Positions 55,385-64,000 of a DNA stretch of 64,000 nt are shown one piece after another. This DNA is from JADCCX01 sp031431475 (GTDB lineage Bacteria > Pseudomonadota > Alphaproteobacteria > Rhizobiales > Beijerinckiaceae), in the NCBI GenBank assembly GCA_031431475.1, contig JANPDL010000018.1:331090-395089 (forward strand), read 5' to 3'. The position numbers and the translations under genes are program-made. Under the pieces are notes generated by a model. That model searched no databases and had not been told where the DNA came from. It worked only from the letters and a program-made list of their open reading frames with translations. The first letter of the stretch is position 1, and every line of letters begins with the position of its first letter.

Positions 55385-57592
55385 ATGAACCGACCATCCG
55401 CATTCATCTGGCTCGCCGCGCTGATCGGTGTGGTGATCCTGCCATGGCACATGCCGCAATCCAGCCAGACTCTGGCTGGGCTTTTTGCACTTGGCGCGGG
55501 TGATGCGGATGAAGCTTCGGCCTTGTGGCAAGCTATTGCGCACAAACGCTGGTGGTTCTGGCCTGTTCTTGCTGGTGTGGGTATCGCGGGCTGCGGTGTT
55601 TTCCTTGCCCGAACAGCCGAAAACAAGGGTCGCCTGCTCCTCTGGGGCGCGGGCGCCGCATTGGTCGGGCTTGTTGTGCAAGGCCTGGCAATCGGTGTCC
55701 GGGGCTGGAGTTTCGGCTTTCTCGAATCCGCCTTCGGTGATCTTGGCGAGCGTCAGTTCGGCATGGGTCTGGGCGCTGTCGTCACCTTCGGCGCAATGGT
55801 GCTGCTGATTTCAGACGGCTTGGCGCTCAAGGGTTACTTCAAGGGAGACCGCTTCGTCTCGGCCTCCGTCTCTGTGATTGTGGCGTCGATCATCCTGTTC
55901 ACCGCATGGCCCGTGCTGAACATCCTGAGCTATATCTTCTCGCCTCGCGGTAACCTTACGGGAACACAAGCTTTCGCAGACCGTTTGTTCGATGCAAAAA
56001 TCTGGGGCCTGTCCTGTGTCACAGCTCGTGTCACATGCGGCGTGTTCTGGAACACGCTGGTTCTCGCGATATCGACCGCCACGGCCGCGACCATGCTGGG
56101 GCTTGCCTTCGCCTTGATCGTGACGCGCACTGGTTTTCCGCTTAAAAAGGGCATGCGGCTGCTGACAGTACTGCCCATCATCACGCCACCCTTCGTCATC
56201 GGCCTTGGCCTGATACTGATCTTCGGGCGCTCCGGCGTTGTCAACCAGATGGCAGAGTCCGCTTTTGGCTTGCAGCTTGGCCGCTGGATCTATGGCTGGA
56301 ACGGGGTGTGGCTGGCGCAAGTCTTCTCCTTCACACCCACCGCATTTCTCGTGCTGATCGGCGTCGTCGAAGGTATTTCGCCCACGATGGAAGAGGCTTC
56401 GAACACTTTGCGCGCGGACAAGATGCGCACGTTCAGTGCGGTGACATTCCCGTTGATGCTGCCTGGCCTTGCCAATGCCTGGCTCGTTGTTTTCGTGGAA
56501 AGCCTCGCGGATTTCGGCAACCCGATCGTGCTTGGCGGTTCGTTCGGCGTGCTTTCGACTGAGATATTCTTCTCCGTCGTGGGGGCGCAACAGGATTTCG
56601 GCAGGGCAGGGGTGCTGGCCGCCATTTTGCTGGTGCTGGCGCTCGCAGCGTTCATGATCCAGCGCAAGGTCGTCGGCACGCGCTCCTATGTCTCGATGAC
56701 GGGCAAGGGCGATACGGGCCTGCCGCAATCCCTGCCGACGCCGATCCGGCGCGCGGCGTTTGGCATCGCCATTCCGTGGGCGATCCTGACCATCGTGGTC
56801 TATAGTATGGCGCTGGCCGGTGCTTTCGTGAAGGTCTGGGGGCGTGACTGGACGTTGACGCTCGATCACTTCCGCCGCGCCTTTGCCATCGAATATGCCC
56901 GCGATGGCTCGATGATCATGGCCGGACAGGCATGGGGATCGCTTTGGACCACTCTCAAGCTGGCTACGATTGCTGCGCCGATCACGGCCTGCATCGGCCT
57001 GCTCGCGGCATGGTTGCTGTCGCGCCAGCAATTCGCCGGGAAAACCGCGCTGGAATTCGCGCTGATGCTCACCTTCGCGGTTCCCGGAACGGTGATCGGC
57101 GTGGCCTACATCCTGACCTATAACCTGCCTCCGCTGGAGATCACAGGCACCGCCTTCATCCTCGTGGCCTGCTTTGTCTTCCGCAACCTGCCGGTCGGTG
57201 TGCGTTCGGGTGTGGCCGCAATGAGCCAGCTCGACAAGAGCCTGGACGAGGCGGCCATCACCTTGCGCGCCTCGACCTTCAGGGCTTTGACGACAGTTGT
57301 TCTGCCGCTGCTCAAACCCGCCATCATCACCGCGCTCGTCTATTCCTTCGTGCGCGCCATGACGACGGTGTCCGCTGTCATCTTCCTGGTATCGGCGGAA
57401 TACGAGATGGCGACGGTGTTCATCATCAATCGCGTGATCAACGGCGATTACGGCCTCGCCATCGCATATAGCGCGGTTCTGATCGTCATCATGATGGCGG
57501 CGATCGGTATGATCCAGTTGCTGGTGGGCAAGCGGAAACTTGGACGAAGGACCGGAGGCGCAGTCGCTGCCCCGGCGGGAGCAACGGCGTGA
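55385..57592 (+). CDS. Iron(III)-type ABC transporter permease, fused two-domain
   Basis: 735 residues with two permease halves in one chain, as in FbpB. Each half carries an EAA-type loop: EEASNTLRADKMRTFSAV near residue 335 and DEAAITLRASTFRALTTVV near residue 620. The first 150 residues hold four extra membrane helices. It starts 27 bases after the binding-protein gene and overlaps the ATPase gene by four bases. Confidence 0.9.
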   Translation: MNRPSAFIWLAALIGVVILPWHMPQSSQTLAGLFALGAGDADEASALWQAIAHKRWWFWPVLAGVGIAGCGVFLARTAENKGRLLLWGAGAALVGLVVQGLAIGVRGWSFGFLESAFGDLGERQFGMGLGAVVTFGAMVLLISDGLALKGYFKGDRFVSASVSVIVASIILFTAWPVLNILSYIFSPRGNLTGTQAFADRLFDAKIWGLSCVTARVTCGVFWNTLVLAISTATAATMLGLAFALIVTRTGFPLKKGMRLLTVLPIITPPFVIGLGLILIFGRSGVVNQMAESAFGLQLGRWIYGWNGVWLAQVFSFTPTAFLVLIGVVEGISPTMEEASNTLRADKMRTFSAVTFPLMLPGLANAWLVVFVESLADFGNPIVLGGSFGVLSTEIFFSVVGAQQDFGRAGVLAAILLVLALAAFMIQRKVVGTRSYVSMTGKGDTGLPQSLPTPIRRAAFGIAIPWAILTIVVYSMALAGAFVKVWGRDWTLTLDHFRRAFAIEYARDGSMIMAGQAWGSLWTTLKLATIAAPITACIGLLAAWLLSRQQFAGKTALEFALMLTFAVPGTVIGVAYILTYNLPPLEITGTAFILVACFVFRNLPVGVRSGVAAMSQLDKSLDEAAITLRASTFRALTTVVLPLLKPAIITALVYSFVRAMTTVSAVIFLVSAEYEMATVFIINRVINGDYGLAIAYSAVLIVIMMAAIGMIQLLVGKRKLGRRTGGAVAAPAGATA

Positions 57593-58650
57593 TCACCAAG
57601 AAGACAGGGGCGGAAGTCCGCCTGCAGGGCATCGGCAAGCGCTACGGCATTGTTCAGGCGGTCAAGCCGCTTGATCTCGTGATCGAAGGCGGCACATTGG
57701 TGACGCTGCTTGGACCATCGGGCTGTGGCAAGACCACGCTTCTCCGTATGATCGCGGGGCTGGAGCAATCGACCGAGGGCAAGCTCTTCATCGGCGGCAA
57801 GGATGTGACGCTGCTGTCGGCGGGCGAACGCAATGTCTCAATGGTGTTCCAGAGCTACGCACTGTTTCCCCACATGAGCGTGCTCGATAACGTGGCCTAT
57901 GGCCTGATTTCGTCCGGACAAAAGAAGGCCGAGGCACACGCACGCGCGGAAGAAGCGCTGATTACCGTTGGCCTGAAAGGCTTTGGCACACGCCTGCCCT
58001 CCGAAATGTCAGGCGGGCAGCAACAGCGCGTCGCCGTGGCGCGGGCGCTTGTGCTGGAACCGGATGTACTGCTTTTCGATGAGCCGCTGTCGAACCTTGA
58101 TGCGCGTCTCCGCCGTTCAATGCGCGAGGAAATTCGCGCCTTGCAGCAGCGGCTTGGGGTTACAGTCGTCTATGTCACGCATGATCAGTCGGAAGCCATG
58201 GCGGTGTCCGACACAATCGTGGTGATGCGCAATTCCGAGATCGCGCAGGCCGGTTCTCCCGCTGACCTCTATGCTCATCCGAAAACGGTTTTCGTCGCGA
58301 GTTTCATGGGGGAGGCGAACACTGTGAAGGGTATGATCGAGGCTGTTTCGGGCGATAGCGCCAAGGTTTTGCTCGCTGGCCTGAAGCTGGATCTGCCAAG
58401 CAACGGATTGGGGGCAGGGGCCGTGGATGTCGTGATCCGCCCGGAATCGGTCCTGATCGGCAAGGCCGGCAAGGGCATATCTGGCACCATCGCCAAATCG
58501 ACCTACATGGGGGCTCATTCGGAATACACCGTATCGACCGCACTGGGCGATCTCTTCGTCATCGCACCGGACCGGCTGAACCGCAAACAGGCGGGCGAGG
58601 CCGTTGGCATAACCCTTGCGGATGACGGTGTCATTCTCGTACGTCCCTGA
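57589..58650 (+). CDS. Iron(III)-type ABC transporter ATP-binding protein
   Basis: 353 residues. Walker A LLGPSGCGKTTLLRM, Q-loop FQSYALFPHMSV, signature MSGGQQQRVAVARAL, Walker B LLFDEPLSNLDA and the H-loop YVTHDQSEAMA are all intact. The C-terminal 100 residues form a TOBE domain. zwf follows after only three bases, so the transporter and zwf are probably on one transcript. Confidence 0.92.
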   Translation: MITKKTGAEVRLQGIGKRYGIVQAVKPLDLVIEGGTLVTLLGPSGCGKTTLLRMIAGLEQSTEGKLFIGGKDVTLLSAGERNVSMVFQSYALFPHMSVLDNVAYGLISSGQKKAEAHARAEEALITVGLKGFGTRLPSEMSGGQQQRVAVARALVLEPDVLLFDEPLSNLDARLRRSMREEIRALQQRLGVTVVYVTHDQSEAMAVSDTIVVMRNSEIAQAGSPADLYAHPKTVFVASFMGEANTVKGMIEAVSGDSAKVLLAGLKLDLPSNGLGAGAVDVVIRPESVLIGKAGKGISGTIAKSTYMGAHSEYTVSTALGDLFVIAPDRLNRKQAGEAVGITLADDGVILVRP

Positions 58651-58653
58651 GGA

Positions 58654-60174
58654 ATGATGATGAGTCCTGAAGCGCTGCGTGCAGCACAACTTGATCCTGG
58701 CCGCAGCCCAGTTCCTGATTTCGACCTTGTTATCTTCGGGGCTACGGGCGATCTGGCGGGTCGCAAACTCTTTCCGGCATTGCTTTACCGTGAGGCGGAA
58801 GGCGTTCTGCCCAGGACTTCGCTGATCCATGCGGTCGGGCGTGCCAAAATGGACGATGCCGCGTTCCGTGCGTCGCTGGAACCTGCACTCGCCAAAATTG
58901 TACCAGATCGCGCTATTCTGGATACATTCCTGAACAAGATCAGATACTACAGCGTTGATTTTGAAGTGCCAGACAGTATTGGATCGCTGGCAGAGGCCCT
59001 GAAAGATTCCACCCGCACCCGTGCGTTCTATCTTTCCATTGCTCCGAACTATTACGCGCGTGCCTGTGAAATGCTGGGCGCGTCCGGCCTTGCCACGCCC
59101 GATTCCCGCATCGTCGTTGAGAAGCCTATCGGGCGCGATCTCGCATCGGCAACCGAGATCATGGATGCTGTGGCCAAGGTTTTCAGCGAAAAGCAGACCT
59201 ACCGGATCGACCATTATCTGGGCAAGGAAACGGTCCAGAACCTGCTCGTGCTGCGCTTCGCCAACACGCTGTTCAGCAAGATCTGGTCCAACGCTGACAT
59301 CGACCATGTACAGATTACTGTGGCTGAAGAAGTCGGCCTCGAAAGCCGTGCAGGCTACTATGAAGGGGCAGGGGCGTTGCGTGACATGGTGCAGAACCAC
59401 CTCCTGCAGCTTGTCTGCCTCGTCGCCATGGAGCCACCGAATACGCTGGATTCAGACGAAATACGCGATGAAAAAGTGCGCATTCTCAAAGCTTTGCGCC
59501 CGATCACCAGCACTGATGTCATCGCGCGTTCAGTGCGTGGGCAATATCGCCATGGTTCCGTTGAAGGCCAGCCGGTCAAGGGATACGAGGAGGAATTGGG
59601 CCACGAAAGCCCGGTCGAGACTTTCGTCGCGCTCAAGGCCGAGATCGACACCTGGCGCTGGGCCGGCGTGCCGTTCTACCTGCGCACTGGCAAGCGCATG
59701 GCGGACCGCTTTTCGGAGATCGTCATCACATTCAAGCCAGTGCCGCACTCGATTTTCGAGCCGCTGGGTTCGGATGGATTGCTGGCACCCAACCGCCTGA
59801 TCATCCGCTTGCAGCCGGACGACGGCGTGAAATTCATCACCATGGCGAAGCTGCCTGGCTCCGGGCGGCTTAGGTTGCGCGAGACGGAACTGGATCTGCG
59901 CTTCGGCACTGCCTTCAACGACCGCTCGCCAGATGCCTACGAGCGCCTGCTGACAGATGTGCTGCGCGGCCAGCAAACGCTGTTCATGCGCCGCGACGAG
60001 GTTGAAGCGGCGTGGCGGTTCATCGATCCGATCACAGCCGGATGGGCCGAGCGCTACCCCATGCCGCATCGATACGCGGCCGGACAGAACGGACCATCAC
60101 AGGCCATCGCCCTGATCGAGCGCGACGGAAGAAGCTGGTTCGAGCCGCATGATTTGAACGGGAATGGTGTTTAA
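58654..60174 (+). CDS. zwf: Glucose-6-phosphate 1-dehydrogenase
   Basis: Oxidises glucose 6-phosphate to 6-phosphogluconolactone, feeding the Entner-Doudoroff and pentose-phosphate routes. The nucleotide fold IFGATGDLAGRKLFPALL is near residue 28, RIDHYLGKETVQNLLVLRF carries the catalytic histidine and the lysine. About 506 residues. Three ATGs lie in a row (58654, 58657, 58660); GAGGA spacing favours the third. edd lies on the same strand 4.4 kb upstream with the ABC transporter between; pgl is not seen here. Confidence 0.95.
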   Translation: MMMSPEALRAAQLDPGRSPVPDFDLVIFGATGDLAGRKLFPALLYREAEGVLPRTSLIHAVGRAKMDDAAFRASLEPALAKIVPDRAILDTFLNKIRYYSVDFEVPDSIGSLAEALKDSTRTRAFYLSIAPNYYARACEMLGASGLATPDSRIVVEKPIGRDLASATEIMDAVAKVFSEKQTYRIDHYLGKETVQNLLVLRFANTLFSKIWSNADIDHVQITVAEEVGLESRAGYYEGAGALRDMVQNHLLQLVCLVAMEPPNTLDSDEIRDEKVRILKALRPITSTDVIARSVRGQYRHGSVEGQPVKGYEEELGHESPVETFVALKAEIDTWRWAGVPFYLRTGKRMADRFSEIVITFKPVPHSIFEPLGSDGLLAPNRLIIRLQPDDGVKFITMAKLPGSGRLRLRETELDLRFGTAFNDRSPDAYERLLTDVLRGQQTLFMRRDEVEAAWRFIDPITAGWAERYPMPHRYAAGQNGPSQAIALIERDGRSWFEPHDLNGNGV

Positions 60175-60297
60175 GGCGGAGATGCCGGTTTTGGTATACC
60201 CAAAAGTTCCATAATATATATTCTGCGATTCACGGATATGTGGATTGCCAAGCCCCTGCCATATCACGCACCCTCTCTCCGGTGATAAGCTGAAGGC

Positions 60298-61113
60298 ATG
60301 AAACTCTCCCGCAATATCGCTGATCTCCTCACCATCATGGCGGCACTCCGCCACAAGGAGACTGGCTGCCCCTGGGATGTCGAGCAGACGTTCGAGACTA
60401 TTGCTCCTTACACCGTCGAGGAAGCGCATGAGGTCATGGAAGCGATCACCTCGGGCGACCGTGAGGATCTGCGGGATGAACTCGGCGATCTCCTGTTGCA
60501 GGTCGTGTTCCACGCCCGAATGGCTGAGGAAGAAGGCTCCTTCGATTTCGGCGGCGTTGTGGAAGCCATTACGCGCAAGATGATCCGCCGTCATCCGCAT
60601 GTCTTCGGTGAGCGCCGCAACTGGACGCCGGCCGAGGTCAAGGCAAGCTGGTTGCGGATCAAGGCAGAGGAAAAGGCCGAGCGGGCTGTGCGGCGTGGCG
60701 AGACGGGTGAGGGCGCGCGGACCAGCGTATTGGACGGCGTATCAACCGCCCTGCCCGCCGCCCAGCGCGCCGTGAAACTGCAGGACAAGGCGGCAAAGGT
60801 GGGCTTCGACTGGCCGGATATCAAACAGGTCCTGGACAAGGCGGAAGAGGAAATCCGCGAATTGAAAGACGCCGTTGCCAGTGGCAAAGATACTGATATC
60901 GCAGAGGAATTGGGCGACTTGCTCTTTGTTCTGGCCAATGTCGCGCGGTGGAAAAATCTCGATGCGGATATGGTGCTGCGGCAGGCCAATGCCAAATTCG
61001 AGCGGCGGTTCAGGTTAGTCGAGGAGATGCTGCGCGAGCGGGGAAAGACGCCAGAGGAGAGCGCTCTGGCAGAGATGGATGCACTGTGGAACGAGGCGAA
61101 GAAGAGGAGGTAA
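60298..61113 (+). CDS. mazG: Nucleoside triphosphate pyrophosphohydrolase
   Basis: House-cleaning enzyme that hydrolyses nucleoside triphosphates to monophosphates. TGCPWDVEQTFETIAPYTVEEAHE and RDELGDLLLQVVFHARMAEE, with the EExxE/ExxD metal ligands, appear in the first copy, and EIRELKDAVASG with AEELGDLLFVLANVARW in the second. 271 residues, two tandem domains as in E. coli MazG. It converges on tyrS, four bases apart. Confidence 0.95.
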   Translation: MKLSRNIADLLTIMAALRHKETGCPWDVEQTFETIAPYTVEEAHEVMEAITSGDREDLRDELGDLLLQVVFHARMAEEEGSFDFGGVVEAITRKMIRRHPHVFGERRNWTPAEVKASWLRIKAEEKAERAVRRGETGEGARTSVLDGVSTALPAAQRAVKLQDKAAKVGFDWPDIKQVLDKAEEEIRELKDAVASGKDTDIAEELGDLLFVLANVARWKNLDADMVLRQANAKFERRFRLVEEMLRERGKTPEESALAEMDALWNEAKKRR

Positions 61114-61117
61114 GCCC

Positions 61118-62383
61118 CTACCCTGCCCTCAACAGCACATGCTTTTTCTTGCCGAACGACAGCTTGATAGCCCCGTCATTCACCGCATCTGCAACGGACA
61201 GCATCTGTTTTGCATCGGCCACAACCACATCATTCACCCGCAGACCGCCGCTCTGCACCTGACGCCGCGCTTCGCCTGTGGACGGCACCAGACCGGCTTT
61301 CACAAACGCAGTCAGTACGCCAAGGCCAGCCGCAAGCTCCGAAGCCTGCACAACAACCGTCGGCAGGCTGGCTGCGGCAGCACCTTCCTCGAAGGTCTGG
61401 CGCGCGGTTTCAGCCGCCCGCTCAGCCGCATCGCGTCCATGCACCAGCGCCGTCGCCTCGTTCGCCAGAATCTTCTTGGCTTCGTTGATCTCTGCCCCGC
61501 ACAATGCCGCCAGACGATCGATCTCACTCATCGGTATCACTGTGAAAAGCTTGAGGAATTTCACCACATCGGCGTCCTCGGCGTTGCGCCAGTATTGCCA
61601 GTAATCATAAGGCGTCAGCATATCGGCGTTCAGCCAGACCGCGCCCGCTGCCGTCTTGCCCATCTTCGCGCCCGATGACGTCGTCAGCAGCGGCGTCGTC
61701 AGCGCGTAGAGCTGGTGCAGGCCGAGCCGCCGCCCCAGGTCGATGCCGTTGACGATATTGCCCCACTGGTCGGAACCGCCCATCTGCAGGTTGCAGCCGT
61801 GGCGCTTCGCCAGAACCGTGAAATCATAAGCCTGCAGGATCATGTAGTTGAACTCGATGAAGCTGAGCCCGTTCTCATTGTCGCGGTCGAGACGCAGTTT
61901 GACCGAATCCATCGACAGCATGCGGTTCACCGAGAAATGCTTGCCGATGTCACGCAGCATCTCGATCCAGTTCAATGTGGTCAGCCATTCCGCATTGTCC
62001 GTCATGATGGCGTCCTTCGGCTTTGATCCGAAGCTGAGGAACTTCGCGAAAACCTGCTTGATGCCGGCCTTGTTGTTTTCGATGTCCTGAAGCGTGAGCA
62101 TCTTGCGGGATTCATCCCGGCCTGACGGGTCGCCCACCATCGTCGTGCCGCCGCCCATCAGCGCTATCGCCGTGTTGCCGGTCTTCTGCAGCCAGTGCAG
62201 CATCATGATCTGCACGAGTGAACCCGCGTGAAGCGAAGGCGCGGTGGCGTCAAAGCCTATATATCCCGTCACACCGCCTTTCACGGCCAACGCATCAAGG
62301 CCCACGAAATCGGAGCATTGATGGATGAAACCGCGCTCTTGAAGCGTGCGGAGAAATTCGGATTTGGGTTTGAAGTCGGTCAT
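61118..62383 (-). CDS. tyrS: Tyrosyl-tRNA synthetase
   Basis: A class I enzyme charging tRNA-Tyr. The HIGH equivalent is [17 protein letters not shown] (residues about 44-60) and the KMSKS equivalent is [30 protein letters not shown] is the C-terminal S4 RNA-binding domain. Its 421 residues are normal. It lies on the reverse strand, downstream of the LysE and hydrolase genes. Confidence 0.96.
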   Translation of the reverse strand: MTDFKPKSEFLRTLQERGFIHQCSDFVGLDALAVKGGVTGYIGFDATAPSLHAGSLVQIMMLHWLQKTGNTAIALMGGGTTMVGDPSGRDESRKMLTLQDIENNKAGIKQVFAKFLSFGSKPKDAIMTDNAEWLTTLNWIEMLRDIGKHFSVNRMLSMDSVKLRLDRDNENGLSFIEFNYMILQAYDFTVLAKRHGCNLQMGGSDQWGNIVNGIDLGRRLGLHQLYALTTPLLTTSSGAKMGKTAAGAVWLNADMLTPYDYWQYWRNAEDADVVKFLKLFTVIPMSEIDRLAALCGAEINEAKKILANEATALVHGRDAAERAAETARQTFEEGAAAASLPTVVVQASELAAGLGVLTAFVKAGLVPSTGEARRQVQSGGLRVNDVVVADAKQMLSVADAVNDGAIKLSFGKKKHVLLRAG

Positions 62384-62451
62384 GCAAAATCTTCGTAAGA
62401 CATGGATTAGCTCTTTCCTGCCGCGCCTTATTCACGTTTCGCCCGATGCCG

Positions 62452-63057
62452 TCAAAGGGGCGTCACGAGAACTTTCACGGCTAAGGCGCACATCACGCTA
62501 CCAATGGCGATATCCAGCGCCTTCCAAGCTCCCGGTTTCCGGAACACCGGGATCAGCAGCCGCGCACCGTATCCCAGCGAGAAGAACCACGCGAACGACG
62601 CGGTTACGCCGCCCAGCGCATACCACCAGCGATTGTCGCCGAACGTGGTGGAGATGCCGCCGACGAGCACAACGGTATCCAGATAGACATGCGGGTTGAG
62701 CCAGGTGAAGGCTGTGCATTGGGCGAGAGCGGCATTGAGCGACAGTCCGCCGCCCTGCCCTGTTTCCAGCGCATTCGTTGTCATGGCGCGGCGGAAAGCG
62801 ATGAACCCGTACCAGAACAGGAAAGCCGCTCCACCCCATGTCACGGCTTTCAGGAGCGATGGGGCTGCCTTGATGGCCTCACCGAAGCCCGCAACACCCA
62901 ACAGGATGAGGGCCGCATCGGATGCCGCGCAAAACAGGGCAAGCGGCAAGACGTGCTGCCGGAGTAGACCTTGCCGCAGCACAAAGGCGTTTTGCGCCCC
63001 AATCGCGATGATCAGTGAGCCGCCGAGAACAAACCCCGCGAGGACGGCAGTGAGCAT
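62452..63057 (-). CDS. LysE/ArgO family amino acid exporter
   Basis: 201 residues with about six hydrophobic helices. The opening GFVLGGSLIIAIGAQNAFVLRQG and the central AFTWLNPHVYLDTVVLVGG match the LysE/ArgO group of basic amino acid exporters. No LysG/ArgP-type regulator gene is beside it. It ends about 70 bases upstream of tyrS and starts 10 bases after the hydrolase gene. Confidence 0.93.
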   Translation of the reverse strand: MLTAVLAGFVLGGSLIIAIGAQNAFVLRQGLLRQHVLPLALFCAASDAALILLGVAGFGEAIKAAPSLLKAVTWGGAAFLFWYGFIAFRRAMTTNALETGQGGGLSLNAALAQCTAFTWLNPHVYLDTVVLVGGISTTFGDNRWWYALGGVTASFAWFFSLGYGARLLIPVFRKPGAWKALDIAIGSVMCALAVKVLVTPL

Positions 63058-63066
63058 ACAGGAAGC

Positions 63067-63714
63067 TCAGATCTTCCCGTCCATGCGCTTGTCGAGATAG
63101 GTCCCGATTGTACCCATCAGTTCGTCCATCTTGCCCTCGAAGAAATGGTTCGCGCCCGGCACGATCTGGTGCTCGATGCGAATGCCCTTCTGCATCTTCA
63201 CCTTGTCTATGGCGCTCATTGATTCCCTTGAGGGCGAAACGCGGTCATTCTCGCCATGCACGAACAGGCCGGACGAAGGACACGGTGCCAGAAAGGTGTA
63301 ATCGTAGCGGTTTGCCATTGCAGCAATGGAGAGGAAGCCCTCGATCTCGGGGCGGCGCATCAGAAGCTGCATGCCAATCCATGCGCCGAAGGAAACGCCC
63401 GCGACCCAGCAGGTCTTGGCCTCAGGTGCCATGGCCTGCGCCCAGTCCAGTGCCGAAGCCGCATCGGAAAGTTCGCCCGAGCCATGGTCAAAAACGCCCT
63501 GACTGCGGCCAATACCCCTGAAATTGAAGCGCAGGACGGAAAATCCGCGTTCGAGATATGCGTAATAAAGGTTGTAGATGATCTGGTTGTTCATGGTGCC
63601 GCCGAACTGCGGATGCGGATGCAGCAGCAGTGCGATGGGGGCTCCGCGCTTCTTCGACATTTGGTAGCGGCCCTCGAGCCTGCCTTCGGGGCCGTTGAAA
63701 ATAACCTCTGGCAT
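63067..63714 (-). CDS. Alpha/beta hydrolase (COG2945 type)
   Basis: 215 residues from the ATG at 63714. LLHPHPQFGGTMNNQ opens the fold, FRGIGRSQGVFDHGSGE follows, GVSFGAWIG holds the candidate nucleophile serine, HGENDRVSP the aspartate and GANHFFEGK the histidine. Members have unknown substrates. The open frame continues to 63834 but the family start is at MPEVIFNGPEG. It shares a strand with LysE and tyrS and its promoter region has a LexA-like box 104 bases upstream. Confidence 0.9.
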   Translation of the reverse strand: MPEVIFNGPEGRLEGRYQMSKKRGAPIALLLHPHPQFGGTMNNQIIYNLYYAYLERGFSVLRFNFRGIGRSQGVFDHGSGELSDAASALDWAQAMAPEAKTCWVAGVSFGAWIGMQLLMRRPEIEGFLSIAAMANRYDYTFLAPCPSSGLFVHGENDRVSPSRESMSAIDKVKMQKGIRIEHQIVPGANHFFEGKMDELMGTIGTYLDKRMDGKI

Positions 63715-63817
63715 TCGTTTCTCACTTGTCCGGTATGTCGGGGAATATGGGTGCCTGCCTTGACTTGACCAGCGCCTGCGCCCTACATGCGCATCTGTTA
63801 GAATTGTTCTAGGTTCA

Positions 63818-63832
63818 GAACAGAATGAGAAC
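63818..63832. promoter_or_regulatory. LexA (SOS) box, GAAC-N7-GAAC
   Basis: GAACAGAATGAGAAC matches the alphaproteobacterial LexA site GAAC-N7-GAAC exactly; on the other strand it reads GTTCTCATTCTGTTC. It lies upstream of the reverse-strand hydrolase (start 63714) and also ahead of whatever lies to the right. That side is more likely, since no SOS gene is known among COG2945 hydrolases. Confidence 0.6.
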
Positions 63833-63887
63833 AAACAGACTCGTTCAACGCGGAACCCTAGAGCGGCCCGCTATAGCACGGGTCGGC

Positions 63888-64000
63888 ATGGCAATTTCAA
63901 GCATTTCGTGAGGTTTCCTCGAGATAGGCGCGTTCGCCCATGTCCCAGCTTGCTCCGGCCTGATCGCGAGGAAACCTCACGAAATGCTTGAAATTGCCAT
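63888..64000. repeat. Perfect inverted repeat, arms of at least 34 bp, cut by the window edge
   Basis: The arm at 63888-63921 is the exact reverse complement of 63967-64000, with a 45-base spacer. Both arms contain GCATTTCGTGAGGTTTCCTC or its complement. The right arm ends at the last base of the window, so the true arm is probably longer. No gene is seen within it. It may be a mobile palindromic element, a very strong hairpin or an assembly fold-back. Confidence 0.85.

Noticed and set aside
60190..60215. Near-palindrome around GGTATACC before mazG as a terminator
   Set aside because: No GC-rich stem and no T run; probably chance.
1..64000. CRISPR array or defence island
   Set aside because: No regularly spaced repeats and no recognisable cas, restriction or toxin-antitoxin genes in the window.

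Overview
The window is a stretch of alphaproteobacterial chromosome, most likely order Hyphomicrobiales (Rhizobiales). No 16S is present, so this rests on gene content: a 14-gene nuo operon running on into birA, ribonuclease J, methylmalonyl-CoA epimerase and a DUF1467 protein; an EipB-type (DUF1849) envelope protein; a malic enzyme fused to a phosphotransacetylase-like domain; an Entner-Doudoroff dehydratase divergent from an RpiR/HexR-type regulator; and a GAAC-N7-GAAC LexA box. GC content looks to be high fifties to about 60 percent. Gene density is high and most genes are housekeeping.

Layout. 1-2470 looks like the right end of an integrated element: the tail of a truncated gene, a 14-base G tract, small proteins without recognisable family, a Tn3-type serine recombinase, and, at its edge, a 31-base tRNA 3' end (2472-2502) with no 5' half. 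From 2549 the chromosome resumes with a 2H-phosphoesterase-like protein, a ClpP-like periplasmic protein, tRNA-Asp, a Fur-family regulator, an acetolactate-synthase-like enzyme and a TTC38-like repeat protein. 8115-27571 is one long unit: nuoA-N with four extra small genes between nuo genes, then birA, rnj, mce and DUF1467. 27610-33840 holds a small reverse-strand gene with its own terminator, maeB, a HIT protein, two tandem arginine-rich exported proteins, a FemAB-like acyltransferase and a VOC dioxygenase. 33854-45353 carries parE, a diguanylate cyclase, a DEAD-box helicase, hydrolases, RidA, EipB, PPK2, a phosphodiester glycosidase and a HAD phosphatase. 45386-51440 is a forward cluster dacA-tmk-holB-metG-tatD-MBL. 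51437-61113 is a carbon block: RpiR regulator, edd, a three-gene ferric-iron-type ABC transporter, zwf and mazG. 61118-63714 is on the reverse strand: tyrS, a LysE/ArgO exporter and an alpha/beta hydrolase. The last 290 bases hold a LexA box and a perfect 34-bp inverted repeat that reaches the window edge.

How the genes work together. The nuo operon makes the proton-pumping NADH dehydrogenase. zwf and edd feed glucose 6-phosphate into the Entner-Doudoroff route, probably under the RpiR regulator, while maeB connects malate to pyruvate. parE, holB, tmk, metG and tyrS serve replication and translation.

I see no CRISPR array, restriction system, defence island or secondary-metabolite cluster. 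The best candidates for undescribed biology are small: two tandem arginine/tyrosine-rich proteins with Tat-like leaders, two paralogous four-cysteine exported proteins between nuoD and nuoE, a two-helix membrane protein between nuoH and nuoI, and the mobile-element edge.
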